Assembly: GCA_025451425.1 (NCBI GenBank)
Contig: JANWKK010000148.1
Location: 1 to 37,899 of the forward strand
DNA: 37,899 nt
Direction of reading: 5' to 3'
DNA from: Gemmatimonadaceae bacterium
GTDB lineage: Bacteria; Gemmatimonadota; Gemmatimonadetes; Gemmatimonadales; Gemmatimonadaceae
Made by a program: the position numbers and the translations under genes. How positions within the stretch are numbered: position 1 is the stretch's first letter; each line of letters opens with the position of its first letter. The notes beneath the pieces are model-generated. The model had not been told where the DNA came from and ran no database searches. It worked only from the letters and a program-made list of their open reading frames with translations. Of the stretch, positions 16,630 through 25,507 are shown in pieces.

Positions 16630-18603
16630 ATGACCCTACTGGGCTCGTCAGTGGACCAAGTTGCCACTCCCACGATGGCTGGCGCGCAACCAGTTGCCGA
16701 AACGCACGCTCTGCGGCCGCCGCTCCTGTTGCTGGCGTTGTCGGCGCTCGGAGTTGTCTTCGGTGACCTCGGGACGAGCCCTCTCTACGCGCTCCAGGAA
16801 GCATTCCACGGTGAGCGCGGAGTAACGCCAACACCGGAAAACGTGCTCGGTGTCGTCTCGCTCTTTCTCTGGGCGCTCGTTCTCATGGTAAGCATCAAGT
16901 ACGTCGCCGTCTTGATGCGCGCCGGGAATCGCGGCGAGGGCGGTATTCTGGCGTTGCTTGCGCTGTTGCTCGGAGACACCAGCAGTTCGATGCGACGGGC
17001 GTCGGTCTTCATCGGTATCGGCTTGCTCGGGACCGCCATGCTGTACGGCGACGGCATCATCACGCCGGCGATCTCGGTCCTCAGCGCTGTCGAAGGTCTG
17101 CAAGTCGCGACGCCCGCGTTCCAGCGTTACGTCGTTCCCCTAACGATCCTAATTCTCATTGGCCTGTTTTCCGTCCAGTCACACGGATCCGGGCGCGTGG
17201 GAGCGATCTTCGGACCGATCCTCGCGCTGTGGTTCATCGTCATCGCCGTGCTCGGTGTGCGGTCGACAGCCCAAAATCCGGCGGTGCTGGCCGCGATGAA
17301 TCCCGCGCACGCCGTTTGGTTCTTTGCGCACAACGGCGCCCGGGGATTCCTTGCTCTCGGCGCGGTCGTGCTCTGCCTAACGGGCGGTGAAGCGCTCTAC
17401 GCGGACATGGGTCACTTTGGACCGACGCCGATCCGCGTTGCCTGGTACTTTCTCGCGCTCCCGGCGCTCGTGCTGAGCTACCTCGGGCAGGGTGCGCTGT
17501 TACTGCACACGCCCGCGGCGGCGAGTCGGCCCTTTTATTCGATGGTCCCACAATGGGGGCTGTATCCGATGGTCGTGCTGGCGACCGCCGCCACGATTAT
17601 CGCTTCCCAAGCATTGATCGCGGCGGTTTTTTCGTTGACGCAGCAGGCGGCTCAACTCGGATACGCGCCGCGCGTACATGTTGTACACACGTCGGGCATG
17701 ACTCGAGGGCAGGTCTATCTCCCTGGCCTCAACTCGGTGCTGCTCCTGTCGACGCTCGCCATCGTGCTCGCGTTTCGGTCGTCGGACAAGCTCGCCGCCG
17801 CGTTTGGGCTTGCGGTATCGGCAACGATGGCGATCACGACGTTTCTTTTCGCCGGCGTCGCCCGCGTTCGTTGGCATTGGCCCAGGTGGCGTGTAGCCGC
17901 GCTCGCGGGAGTGTTCGTGATCGCTGATATTTCATTCGTCGCGGCGAACACCTTCAAGGTTCTGGACGGCGGCTGGCTGCCGCTGGTCATCGGTGCGGCG
18001 GTCTTCGCGATTATGTCTACCTGGTACGTCGGCACTGGACTGCTGAGCGACGCGACACGCGAGCGTGCGTTCCCGATTGACGAGTTCCTAACGAGCCTCG
18101 CGCTCAATCCGCCGCACCGCGTTCGTGGCATTGGCGTCTTTCTCGCCGCGGATGCCGGGGTCGTCCCGCTCGTGCTCTTGCATCATCTCAAGCACAATCA
18201 GGTGCTACACGAGACGGTTGTGCTGCTCACCATCGTCACGGAGGACATCCCTCGCGTAGCCGAGGACAAACGCGTCGAGATCAGTGATCTCGCGCTCGGC
18301 TTTCACGCGATGGTCGCTCACTACGGTTTCATGGAGCAGCCGGACGTGCCGAAGGCGATGTCGCGCGCGGCGGCCATTTCCACGGCGGCCGGGCGAGCCG
18401 GCATTCGCGATGAACCCTCCCGGACGAGCTACTACATGGGGCGTGTAACGGTCATCGCTCCATCGAAGGGGACCGTGGGTAGAATGCGGCGCTGGCGCGT
18501 GAAACTGTTCGAGCTCCTCAAGCGGAACGAGCGCAGCGCGACGTTGTACTTCAATATTCCGGCGAATCGCGTCGTCGAGCTGGGCACTCGGGTGGAGCTC
18601 TGA
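16630..18603 (+). CDS. kup: Kup-type potassium/proton symporter
   Basis: 657 residues (E. coli Kup: 622). The signature GVVFGDLGTSPLYAL starts at about residue 40, followed by GNRGEGGILALLALLL, YGDGIITPAISVLSAVEGL, GGEALYADMGHFG and about 12 hydrophobic helices; the C-terminal ~150 residues are the soluble Kup domain, ending in FNIPANRVVELGTRVEL. It carries out low-affinity K+ uptake coupled to protons. ATG 16630 was chosen, although ATG 16675 is also plausible since conserved sequence begins later. The 97-base gap to the porin gene holds no clear c-di-AMP riboswitch. It sits inside the kdp cluster, so both uptake systems may be co-expressed. Confidence 0.94.
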   Translation: MTLLGSSVDQVATPTMAGAQPVAETHALRPPLLLLALSALGVVFGDLGTSPLYALQEAFHGERGVTPTPENVLGVVSLFLWALVLMVSIKYVAVLMRAGNRGEGGILALLALLLGDTSSSMRRASVFIGIGLLGTAMLYGDGIITPAISVLSAVEGLQVATPAFQRYVVPLTILILIGLFSVQSHGSGRVGAIFGPILALWFIVIAVLGVRSTAQNPAVLAAMNPAHAVWFFAHNGARGFLALGAVVLCLTGGEALYADMGHFGPTPIRVAWYFLALPALVLSYLGQGALLLHTPAAASRPFYSMVPQWGLYPMVVLATAATIIASQALIAAVFSLTQQAAQLGYAPRVHVVHTSGMTRGQVYLPGLNSVLLLSTLAIVLAFRSSDKLAAAFGLAVSATMAITTFLFAGVARVRWHWPRWRVAALAGVFVIADISFVAANTFKVLDGGWLPLVIGAAVFAIMSTWYVGTGLLSDATRERAFPIDEFLTSLALNPPHRVRGIGVFLAADAGVVPLVLLHHLKHNQVLHETVVLLTIVTEDIPRVAEDKRVEISDLALGFHAMVAHYGFMEQPDVPKAMSRAAAISTAAGRAGIRDEPSRTSYYMGRVTVIAPSKGTVGRMRRWRVKLFELLKRNERSATLYFNIPANRVVELGTRVEL

Positions 18604-18630
18604 ACGTGTTGCGTCACATCCGTCGAACCC

Positions 18631-19875
18631 ATGCGTGAGAACGCGCCGAGCTCGGATCACGAGGAGCGGCGCCTGACACCGCGCACGCCCGGCAGCTCAG
18701 ACTTCCTGGCGCTCATGCGCCAGCGCGAGCGCGGTAGGCTCAAAGTCTATATCGGATCCGCAGCCGGCACGGGTAAGACGTATCGCATGCTGCAGGAGGC
18801 GCAGGATCTCAAGCGACGCGGCGTCGACGTCGTCATCGGCTACGTCGAGACGCACAACCGCACGGAGACCGAGGCGCAGATCGGCGACGTCGAGGCCGTG
18901 CCAAGGCGGAAGATCGAATATCGGGGTGTAACGCTCGAGGAGATGGACGTCGACACCGTCGTTGCGCGGCGCCCGCAAGTTGCCATCGTCGACGAGCTCG
19001 CGCACAGCAACGTGCCCGGCGCGCGCAATGGCAAGCGATGGCAAGACGTTCTGCACCTCCTCGACGAAGGCGTTAACGTCATTACCGCCGTCAACGTGCA
19101 GCACCTCGAGTCGCTGAACGACGTACTCGAGCGCGAGCTCGGTGTGACAATTCGTGAAACAGTGCCGGATTGGGTGGTCGGCCAGGCAGATCAGGTGGTC
19201 AATCTCGACATCTCCGCCGAAGATCTTCGCCAGCGGTTGAGGGAAGGGAAGATCTATCACCCCGACAAGATCCAGACAGCGCTCGCCAACTTCTTCACCG
19301 ACGAGAACCTAACGACGTTGCGCGAGCTCGCCCTCCGCGAGGTCGCCAGCTCCGTCGATCGTTCGCGCGAGGAGATCGTTCGTCGCCAGGAGAACGGCGC
19401 GTCATCAGCGCGCCGAACGGTGGATCGTGTGATGGCCTGTCTGTCCAGCGACCCGCCGCTCTCGCGCGTTCTGCTGCGCAAGGCGAGCCGCATCGCCGGA
19501 CGCCTCAACACCGACTGGTTCTGCGTCTATGTGCAGCTTCCCGAGGAGCGTGCCGACCGAATCGATAGCACGATCCAGCGACACCTGGTCGAGAACATCC
19601 AACTGGCACAGTCGCTAGGCGCCGAAGTCGTCAAGCTCGAAGGAAATGACGTAGCCGAGACACTGATCCGTTTCGCCCGTGAGCGCGGCGTCACGCTGGC
19701 CATCGTCGGTGAGACGCGCCGCTCGCGCTGGTATCGGCTTCGCCGAGGCTCCATCGTCGATCGTCTTCTCGGAGGCCGCACCGGACTCGACGTGCTCGTC
19801 ATCTCTGGCGCGGACGATGGCGAGCTCAAGTCGCCAGCGCGCGAACGCCGCGTCGAGATTCGGAGCGACGAGTGA
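18631..19875 (+). CDS. kdpD: KdpD N-terminal half: KdpD ATP-binding domain plus USP domain
   Basis: 414 residues. The KdpD domain (about 35-245) has Walker A GSAAGTGKT, GYVETHNRTET and Walker B VAIVDELAHSN, plus TAVNVQHLESLND, all canonical. A universal-stress-protein-like domain (about 270-400) follows, with VYVQLPEE, VEGTR-type loops and GETRRSRWYRLRRGSIVDRLL. It ends where E. coli KdpD would enter its membrane segment; there is no transmembrane helix and no kinase domain. With the 8153-9955 product it makes up a complete KdpD in two chains. In cyanobacteria and others short KdpD-N proteins are known. It follows kup by 27 bases and overlaps the next gene by GTGA. Confidence 0.92.
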   Translation: MRENAPSSDHEERRLTPRTPGSSDFLALMRQRERGRLKVYIGSAAGTGKTYRMLQEAQDLKRRGVDVVIGYVETHNRTETEAQIGDVEAVPRRKIEYRGVTLEEMDVDTVVARRPQVAIVDELAHSNVPGARNGKRWQDVLHLLDEGVNVITAVNVQHLESLNDVLERELGVTIRETVPDWVVGQADQVVNLDISAEDLRQRLREGKIYHPDKIQTALANFFTDENLTTLRELALREVASSVDRSREEIVRRQENGASSARRTVDRVMACLSSDPPLSRVLLRKASRIAGRLNTDWFCVYVQLPEERADRIDSTIQRHLVENIQLAQSLGAEVVKLEGNDVAETLIRFARERGVTLAIVGETRRSRWYRLRRGSIVDRLLGGRTGLDVLVISGADDGELKSPARERRVEIRSDE

Positions 19876-20897
19876 GCGCGTTAATGAAGGGGCGCGTATC
19901 GCGCGCCATCGCGTGGCGACTCGCCGCGGGTCTGTTGCCGTCGATTCTCGCGGTTGGGCTCGTAGTGAGCTTGTTCTATTACGGCAAGTACGAACGCTCC
20001 GCGCCGCGTGCGATCCTGGTCGCCGCGGCGGTCTTGACGCTTGCTTCCATCGCGGTGGCGTGGGCAAATGCCACGTACTTCGCGGAGCGGCTCGCGCGTC
20101 TGGCCCGATCGACGAGCAAAGTGTCTGGTGGCAGCGAGCGTACCGACGAGTTCGATCGGATCGAGCGCGCAGTCGGCAAGCTCGGATCGGCGCTCACCGC
20201 TGCCGAAGCCGAACGTGCGCGCAGCGACGCAATGGCCGCCGCGCGATTACATGAGCAGGCGACGATGCTCGCCGGCGTCGTGAACGACTCGCTCGCGCAA
20301 CTCGATCAGGTACGGCTTCCGCTCCAGATACTACTGGAGAGTCCCTTCGGCGACTTGAACGAGAATCAGGAGGAACTGTTGCGCGACGCGCGGGCCGCGG
20401 CCGATGCGATCGATGTTGCGCTGCGAAGACTCGGACAGGTTGCCGACATCGATCGCGAGGCGCTGGCTGTTCAACGCGAGCTTGTTCAGATCAACGACGT
20501 GGTGCGCTCAGTGCTCCCCGTCGCCCGCGCCGTCGCCGAGCGACGCGGCGCGCGAACGGAGATGGCGCTGGAGCCGGGACTGCCTCGTGTCATCGCCGAT
20601 CGCGCCCGCCTCGCCGAAGCGCTCTCGCTCTTTCTCGCCGACTCCGCTGCCGAATCGAGCAGCGCGACATCGCTTCGCATCTCCACGGCGCGGTTGGGGT
20701 CGAGCGCCCTCATTCGCATCGCTCCGCTGAGCGCCACCGCACGAGCGCGTGCTGCTATCGGTGCAGATGCGAGTCCCGCACAAACTAACGCTGTCATCAG
20801 CGAGAGCTCGCCATTAATCCTGGCGTCGCGCTTGATCTCGGCACAGGGTGGGCAGGTCGGCATCGACGACGGAGCGCTGACGCTGCGAGTGGGCTGA
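19872..20897 (+). CDS. Degenerate histidine-kinase-like membrane protein (pseudokinase)
   Basis: 341 residues. Two hydrophobic segments (about 12-35 and 47-66), a HAMP-like/coiled region (67-130), a HisKA-like helical hairpin (135-200) and a remnant of an ATPase domain (205-341). The H-box position reads L-D145-Q-V-R-L-P-L, so the phospho-acceptor His of the HELRTPL pattern is Asp; the N-box reads FLADSAAES, with Asp257 in place of the Asn. No G1 or G2 glycine boxes are present. The tail ISAQGGQVGIDDGALTLRVG corresponds to the last strand of a HATPase fold. It therefore cannot work as a normal kinase; a scaffold or allosteric partner for the split KdpD is a reasonable inference. Starts within the preceding stop (GTGA). 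Confidence 0.75.
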   Translation: MSALMKGRVSRAIAWRLAAGLLPSILAVGLVVSLFYYGKYERSAPRAILVAAAVLTLASIAVAWANATYFAERLARLARSTSKVSGGSERTDEFDRIERAVGKLGSALTAAEAERARSDAMAAARLHEQATMLAGVVNDSLAQLDQVRLPLQILLESPFGDLNENQEELLRDARAAADAIDVALRRLGQVADIDREALAVQRELVQINDVVRSVLPVARAVAERRGARTEMALEPGLPRVIADRARLAEALSLFLADSAAESSSATSLRISTARLGSSALIRIAPLSATARARAAIGADASPAQTNAVISESSPLILASRLISAQGGQVGIDDGALTLRVG

Positions 20898-20899
20898 AT

Positions 20900-21060
20900 G
20901 CGCGGGGAGCGGGACGTGGCGTGCGGGATGCGGGGCGCGCGATAGAATTGCGCGCTGCCTAACGCTAACGTCCAACGGTCTACGCCTAACGGTCTATACC
21001 CCCCGCAGTGCGCTCGAGCCCCGCGCCCCTCATCCCGCCACGCCCCAACCCCGCGCCCAC
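20900..21060. repeat. GC-rich inverted-repeat element after the K+ island
   Basis: The left arm (about 20901-20941) and the reverse complement of the right arm (about 21016-21060) share GCGGGG, GGG-CGTGGC, GGGATG and GGGGCGCG in the same order, with one 4-base indel. The interior holds three related words, GCCTAACGCTAACG, CCAACGGTCTACG and CCTAACGGTCTATA (20957-20997), a degenerate tandem repeat that includes two copies of the window-wide GCCTAACG word. It lies between the pseudokinase stop and the 3' end of the small minus-strand gene, where a bidirectional terminator would be useful. Confidence 0.55.
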
Positions 21061-21061
21061 C

Positions 21062-21247
21062 TCAGCGCTTATCGTGGGTATTTTCTCGATCGAAAAAGTC
21101 TTCGGCGCGACGCGCTTCGTATTTATACTGCAACTGCGCCATGCGCTCGATAAGTGCCTGAAACTCGTCGTCGGACAAATCCGGAACCAACGGTCGAATT
21201 CTCGCCTCCAAATCACGCCGAAGCGCTTGCAGCCGCCCATCTGCCAT
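21062..21247 (-). CDS. Small acidic/basic helical protein, hypothetical
   Basis: 61 residues from ATG at 21247, charged and helical (RLQALRRDLEARIRPLVPDL, ALIERMAQLQYKYEARRAEDFFDRE), without signal or membrane segment. Its amino-acid use looks like a real protein rather than a shadow, and no other gene occupies the site. I do not recognise the family. It is divergent from the membrane-PyrR gene with 111 bases between starts, where both promoters should lie. Confidence 0.58.
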   Translation of the reverse strand: MADGRLQALRRDLEARIRPLVPDLSDDEFQALIERMAQLQYKYEARRAEDFFDRENTHDKR

Positions 21248-21358
21248 CGCACGTCCCGTTGAATTCCTGATCTCAGTCGCAACCTCGATGCCGTCCGACG
21301 TTTCGCGCGCCGAATTGACGTGTTTTCTTACCTCACCCGACGAGATACGTAGTCACTA

Positions 21359-22552
21359 ATGCTCGCCGGACACTTCGGCATCGCGCAGCTCGGTAAGGCG
21401 ACGCGACGCGAGATCCCATTCATTTGGCTGGTCGTCGCCGCCTACCTCCCCGACCTCGTGCGCGTGCCGCTGACGCCGCTCACCACGCATCACGAGATCC
21501 TGTCACACTCGCTGCCTGCCGTCTCGGCGCTTGCCCTTGCGATTGCAGCGCTCTGGTTCCTACGCCGCGGGCAACTCGTCGCGGCCGCGATCATCGCGAT
21601 CGCCTGTGTGTTGCACTGGCCCGCCGACGTCTTCACCGGTTGCAAGCCGACGACATTTCACGGGCCCTGGATCGGTCTCATCTCGTATCGTCGGCCAATC
21701 AACGATCTCGTGCTCGAGGGAGCCCTGCTCCTCGGCGGCTGGCTCGCCGCGCGCCGACGCGGTGTTGGCCTGAGCGCATGGTGGCTCGTCGCCGGGTTTG
21801 CCGTGCAGATCGGCTTTCTGACGAGCATGTACTACGGATCCGAGTTCTTCATCGGCGACCACGAATGGATGTGGAAACCGGACGTGTCGCTCGTGCCCCA
21901 GAGCCACGAATTGGAGACGCTGAGATGCACACCGCCGAAGGAAGCCGATGACAAGCGCACAGCTTTCATTACTCGCTCGGGCCTGACATATTCCGCCGTC
22001 ATGCCGCCCAAACAATCCACGGTCCTCGACGCGCGAGCAGTCGACCGAGCGCTGCGTCGAATGGCCGATGAAATCGTCGAGCTCAATGCCGGGACGGACG
22101 ACCTCATCATCGTCGGAATTCAGCGCCGCGGAGTCCAGCTCGCGGCGCGAATCGTATCAAACATCAGCGATCGCGAGAAGGCCAAAATTCCCCTGGGCGC
22201 GCTCGACATCACGCTGTATCGCGACGACCTGCAGACCGTCGGTCCGCGTCCAGTCGTCGGCCCGACGAACATTCCCGCGGACGTCGACGGCCGCGCGGTG
22301 GTGATCGTCGACGATGTGTTGTACACCGGGCGCACCGTTCGCGCCGCCCTCGACGAGCTCGCCGACTTCGGCCGGCCCAAGCGAATTGCCTTGGCTGTCC
22401 TCATCGATCGTGGGGGTCGAGAGCTGCCAATTCAACCGGATATTGTCGGCAAGCGCGTCGATTGCGCATCTGGCCAGCGAGTGGATGTTCTCGTCGAGGA
22501 GCTCGACCAGCGCGACGCCGTCATCCTCAGCGACCGAGAGGAATCGGCGTGA
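21359..22552 (+). CDS. pyrR: YdjM/DUF457-like membrane domain fused to PyrR regulator/uracil phosphoribosyltransferase
   Basis: 397 residues in one open frame. Residues 1-180 form a membrane domain with about five hydrophobic helices and conserved polar sites ([34 protein letters not shown]), like YdjM-type membrane metal-dependent hydrolases. Residues ~215-397 are a full-length Pyr[29 protein letters not shown], and the PRPP-binding loop [16 protein letters not shown] 22001 coincides with the usual PyrR start, so two proteins, or translation restarting internally, are possible; however there is no stop between them and no Shine-Dalgarno before 22001. The 30-residue linker is polar and unconserved-looking. 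It overlaps pyrB by GTGA, fitting PyrR's role in pyrimidine control. Confidence 0.78.
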   Translation: MLAGHFGIAQLGKATRREIPFIWLVVAAYLPDLVRVPLTPLTTHHEILSHSLPAVSALALAIAALWFLRRGQLVAAAIIAIACVLHWPADVFTGCKPTTFHGPWIGLISYRRPINDLVLEGALLLGGWLAARRRGVGLSAWWLVAGFAVQIGFLTSMYYGSEFFIGDHEWMWKPDVSLVPQSHELETLRCTPPKEADDKRTAFITRSGLTYSAVMPPKQSTVLDARAVDRALRRMADEIVELNAGTDDLIIVGIQRRGVQLAARIVSNISDREKAKIPLGALDITLYRDDLQTVGPRPVVGPTNIPADVDGRAVVIVDDVLYTGRTVRAALDELADFGRPKRIALAVLIDRGGRELPIQPDIVGKRVDCASGQRVDVLVEELDQRDAVILSDREESA

Positions 22553-23523
22553 GCGGCTTGGCCGCCCCACCGTTAGGCAAGGACCTGCTCGGCCTCGAGC
22601 CGTTGACGAGTGAGCAGATAACGCTCATTCTCGACACGGCGGAGCCATTCAAAGAAATCAGCGAACGCGCAATCAAGAAGGTCCCGACACTGCGCGGCGC
22701 GACGATCGTCAATCTGTTCTTCGAGGCGTCGACCCGGACACGAGTCTCGTTTGAGTTCGCCGAGAAGCGTCTCTCCGCAGACACGGTGAATGTCGGCTCC
22801 ACGGGCTCCAGCGTGCAGAAAGGCGAGACCCTCGTCGACACGGCGCGGAATCTCGAGGCGATGCGAATCGACATGGTGGTGATTCGCCATGGTGCATCCG
22901 GCGCCGCGAAATTCCTCGCCGAGCGCATCGAGTCGAACGTCATCAACGCCGGCGACGGAACCCACGAACATCCCACGCAGGCTCTGCTCGACCTGCTCAC
23001 GCTCCGCGATCATTTCGAGCGCCTCGCGGGATTGAAGGTCTGTATCGTCGGCGACGTCCTGCACTCGCGCGTCGCCCGCTCCAATATCTGGGGACTCAAG
23101 AAAGTCGGCGCGCATGTCGCGGTGTGCGGGCCGAGGTCGCTTCTGCCTAACGCCATCGACGAGCTCGACGTCGAGGTCTTCGATCGCATCGAGGACGCGA
23201 TCGAGTGGGCCGATGCGCTGAACGTTCTTCGTCTTCAGTTGGAACGCATGCAGGCCGGCTACATCCCGTCACTGCGTGAGTACAATCGCGTTTTTGGTGT
23301 TTCCCGTGAACGGATCGAGCGTGCACCGCGTGACATCGTCATCCTTCACCCTGGACCGATGAACCGCGGCGTCGAGATCGATTCCGACGTTGCCGACGGA
23401 CCGTGCAGCGTCATTCTCGATCAGGTCACAAACGGCGTGGCGGTACGGATGGCAGTGCTGTACCTCCTCTCTGGAGGCAAGCCGGAGCTCGCCGAAGCTG
23501 CGAAACGTGGAGTCGGCCGATGA
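22549..23523 (+). CDS. pyrB: Aspartate carbamoyltransferase catalytic chain
   Basis: 324 residues from GTG 22549, which overlaps the pyrR stop. Carbamoyl-phosphate-binding [13 protein letters not shown], the [11 protein letters not shown] loop, [12 protein letters not shown], and the C-terminal [11 protein letters not shown] are all canonical. It catalyses carbamoyl phosphate + aspartate to carbamoyl aspartate, the committed step of pyrimidine synthesis. No pyrI regulatory gene is in the window; control probably comes through PyrR. The stop overlaps the pyrC start (ATGA). Confidence 0.96.
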   Translation: MSGLAAPPLGKDLLGLEPLTSEQITLILDTAEPFKEISERAIKKVPTLRGATIVNLFFEASTRTRVSFEFAEKRLSADTVNVGSTGSSVQKGETLVDTARNLEAMRIDMVVIRHGASGAAKFLAERIESNVINAGDGTHEHPTQALLDLLTLRDHFERLAGLKVCIVGDVLHSRVARSNIWGLKKVGAHVAVCGPRSLLPNAIDELDVEVFDRIEDAIEWADALNVLRLQLERMQAGYIPSLREYNRVFGVSRERIERAPRDIVILHPGPMNRGVEIDSDVADGPCSVILDQVTNGVAVRMAVLYLLSGGKPELAEAAKRGVGR

Positions 23524-24815
23524 GCCGCTCACTACTGCTGCGCGGCGGCCGCATCGTCGACCCGTCACAGAGGATGGATGCCATCGGTGACGTTTTCGTC
23601 ACTGGCGAGAAGATCGAATCGTTAGGTTCGAGAGTGGACCTGGGTTCGCGCGACGACGTGGATGTCATCGACTGCACCGGCCTGATCGTTGCCCCTGGCT
23701 TCATCGACGTCCACTGCCACTTGCGGGAGCCCGGGCGCGAGGATGTCGAGACGATCGCGACGGGCGCGCGTGCGGCCGCCGCTGGCGGTTTTACCGCCGT
23801 GTGTGCGATGCCGAACACGGATCCCGTCACGGACAATCAGGCGGCAGTCGGTTTTATTATCCGTCAAGCGGCGCGAGCGGGTGCCTCTCGAGTGTACCCC
23901 ATCGGCGCGATCTCCCTCGGCCAGCGCGGCGAGGCGCTGGCCGAGTTCGGTGAAATGGTCAGCGCGGGCGCAGTCGCGGTGAGTGACGACGGAAAGCCGG
24001 TGGCGAGCGCGCACATGATGCGCACCGCGCTCGAATACGCGCGCACCTTTGGCATTCCCGTGGCCGATCATTGCGAGGAGCCGACACTCGCCGCTGGCGG
24101 CGCCATGAACGAGGGGATCGTGAGCGCGAGGCTCGGCCTCAAGGGTGTACCCAATGAGGCAGAGGAAATCATGGCGATCCGCGATATTCTCCTCGCGCGG
24201 CGCACGGGCGGCCACGTGCATCTCTGCCACATGAGCACGCGCGGCTCGGTCGAGCTCATTCGCTGGGGAAAGGAGCGCGGCGTCAACGTCACGGCGGAAG
24301 TCTGCCCGCATCACCTCTCGCTCACCGAAGATGCCGTCGACGGCTACAACACCAACGCGAAGATGAATCCGCCGCTCCGCTGCACCGCTGACGTCGACGC
24401 GTTGCAGCAGGGCGTTCGTGACGGCACGATCGACGTCATCGCCACCGATCACGCGCCGCATCACTACGACGAGAAGGAGCGCGAGTTCGCCGACGCGCCT
24501 ACCGGGATCGTCGGGCTCGAGACGGCGTTCGCCGTCACCATTACCTGGCTCGTCGCGAGCGGAATCATCGATCTCGCGACGCTCGTCGAGAAGATGTCGT
24601 GCGCGCCCGCGCGAATCTTCCGGCTCGCTGGGGGCACTCTGCGGCGCGGAAACATCGCGGACGTCACCATCTTCGATCCCCAGGCCGAATGGACCGTCGA
24701 CCCGGCCCGCTTCCGTTCGAAGGGTCGGAATACCCCGTACGCTGGCCGGCGCCTGAAAGGCCGTGTGCATCTGACGGTCGTCGACGGACGCGTCATTTAT
24801 CGTCTCGAGGAATGA
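23520..24815 (+). CDS. pyrC: Dihydroorotase (class I)
   Basis: 431 residues. Zinc ligands: HCHLREPG near the N terminus, HLCHMST and the late Asp in ATDHAPH; MPNTDP and PPLR also match class I dihydroorotases. It closes carbamoyl aspartate to dihydroorotate. The length and the HxH-LREPG/ATDHAPH pattern separate it from the shorter class II PyrC of E. coli. Its ATG lies in the pyrB stop, and its own stop overlaps the aldolase start. Confidence 0.96.
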   Translation: MSRSLLLRGGRIVDPSQRMDAIGDVFVTGEKIESLGSRVDLGSRDDVDVIDCTGLIVAPGFIDVHCHLREPGREDVETIATGARAAAAGGFTAVCAMPNTDPVTDNQAAVGFIIRQAARAGASRVYPIGAISLGQRGEALAEFGEMVSAGAVAVSDDGKPVASAHMMRTALEYARTFGIPVADHCEEPTLAAGGAMNEGIVSARLGLKGVPNEAEEIMAIRDILLARRTGGHVHLCHMSTRGSVELIRWGKERGVNVTAEVCPHHLSLTEDAVDGYNTNAKMNPPLRCTADVDALQQGVRDGTIDVIATDHAPHHYDEKEREFADAPTGIVGLETAFAVTITWLVASGIIDLATLVEKMSCAPARIFRLAGGTLRRGNIADVTIFDPQAEWTVDPARFRSKGRNTPYAGRRLKGRVHLTVVDGRVIYRLEE

Positions 24816-25507
24816 CTGCGGGAGGCGCGGCCGAGCTGGCGTTGCGCCGGAAGATCGTCCGCGTCTGCCGCCGGCTCTACGAGCGAGGGCTGATCGCGGG
24901 GGGGGAGGGCAATGTGTCCGCCCGCCTCGAGGATGGGTCGATCCTCGTCACGCCGGCCGGTGCGCAAAAAATCGACGTCTCCGAGGACGATTTGGTGGTC
25001 GTAGATCGCACCGGAAAACGAGTTGCGGGGTCCGGAAGGCCATCGTCCGAGGTAGGGGTGCATCTGCGCATCTATCAGCTTCGGCATGACGTCGGGGCTG
25101 TTGTTCATGCGCACCCTCCGGTCGCGACGGCATTTGCTGTGGCGGGGCAGGATCTCATGGCGCCGGTGCTCCCTGAAATACTCGTGCAAATCGGTGGCGT
25201 GCCGCTGGTTCCCTACGCGACTCCGGGCAGCCCAGCGCTCGCCGACGCGATCGAACCGTTTCTTCCGCTTCACGATGCATTCCTGATGGCGAACCACGGC
25301 GCCACCTCATACGGCTCGAGTCTCTCCATCGCGCACCAGCGAATGGAGAGTCTGGAGCATGCGGCGCGCATTGTATGGCATGCTCGAGCTCTCGGGCATG
25401 TTTCGACGCTGACCAACGCCGAGCGTGACCGGCTGCTCGAGTTGCGACAGCAGACTCGTGGCTTCAATGAGAGGGGCGCGACGACGCGCCGCTCGGACTC
25501 GGAATGA
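24812..25507 (+). CDS. Class II aldolase/adducin family protein (L-fuculose-phosphate aldolase-like)
   Basis: 231 residues. Family motifs: GEGNVSARLEDG near the N terminus, ILVTPAG, RPSSEVGVHLRIY (phosphate-binding and catalytic Glu), the zinc ligands HAHPP, and MANHGATSYG. Members cleave sugar phosphates (fuculose-1-P, ribulose-5-P epimerase-like, methylthioribulose-1-P dehydratase); which one cannot be told. It is part of the pyr operon by ATGA overlaps at both ends, an uncommon location. Salvage of a sugar-phosphate moiety coupled to nucleotide metabolism is a guess only. Confidence 0.86.
   Translation: MTAGGAAELALRRKIVRVCRRLYERGLIAGGEGNVSARLEDGSILVTPAGAQKIDVSEDDLVVVDRTGKRVAGSGRPSSEVGVHLRIYQLRHDVGAVVHAHPPVATAFAVAGQDLMAPVLPEILVQIGGVPLVPYATPGSPALADAIEPFLPLHDAFLMANHGATSYGSSLSIAHQRMESLEHAARIVWHARALGHVSTLTNAERDRLLELRQQTRGFNERGATTRRSDSE

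Noticed and set aside
23622..24770. A 382-codon open frame on the minus strand opposite pyrC
   Set aside because: It is wholly antisense to a clear dihydroorotase and has the Arg/Asp/His-rich composition typical of shadow frames in GC-rich coding DNA.
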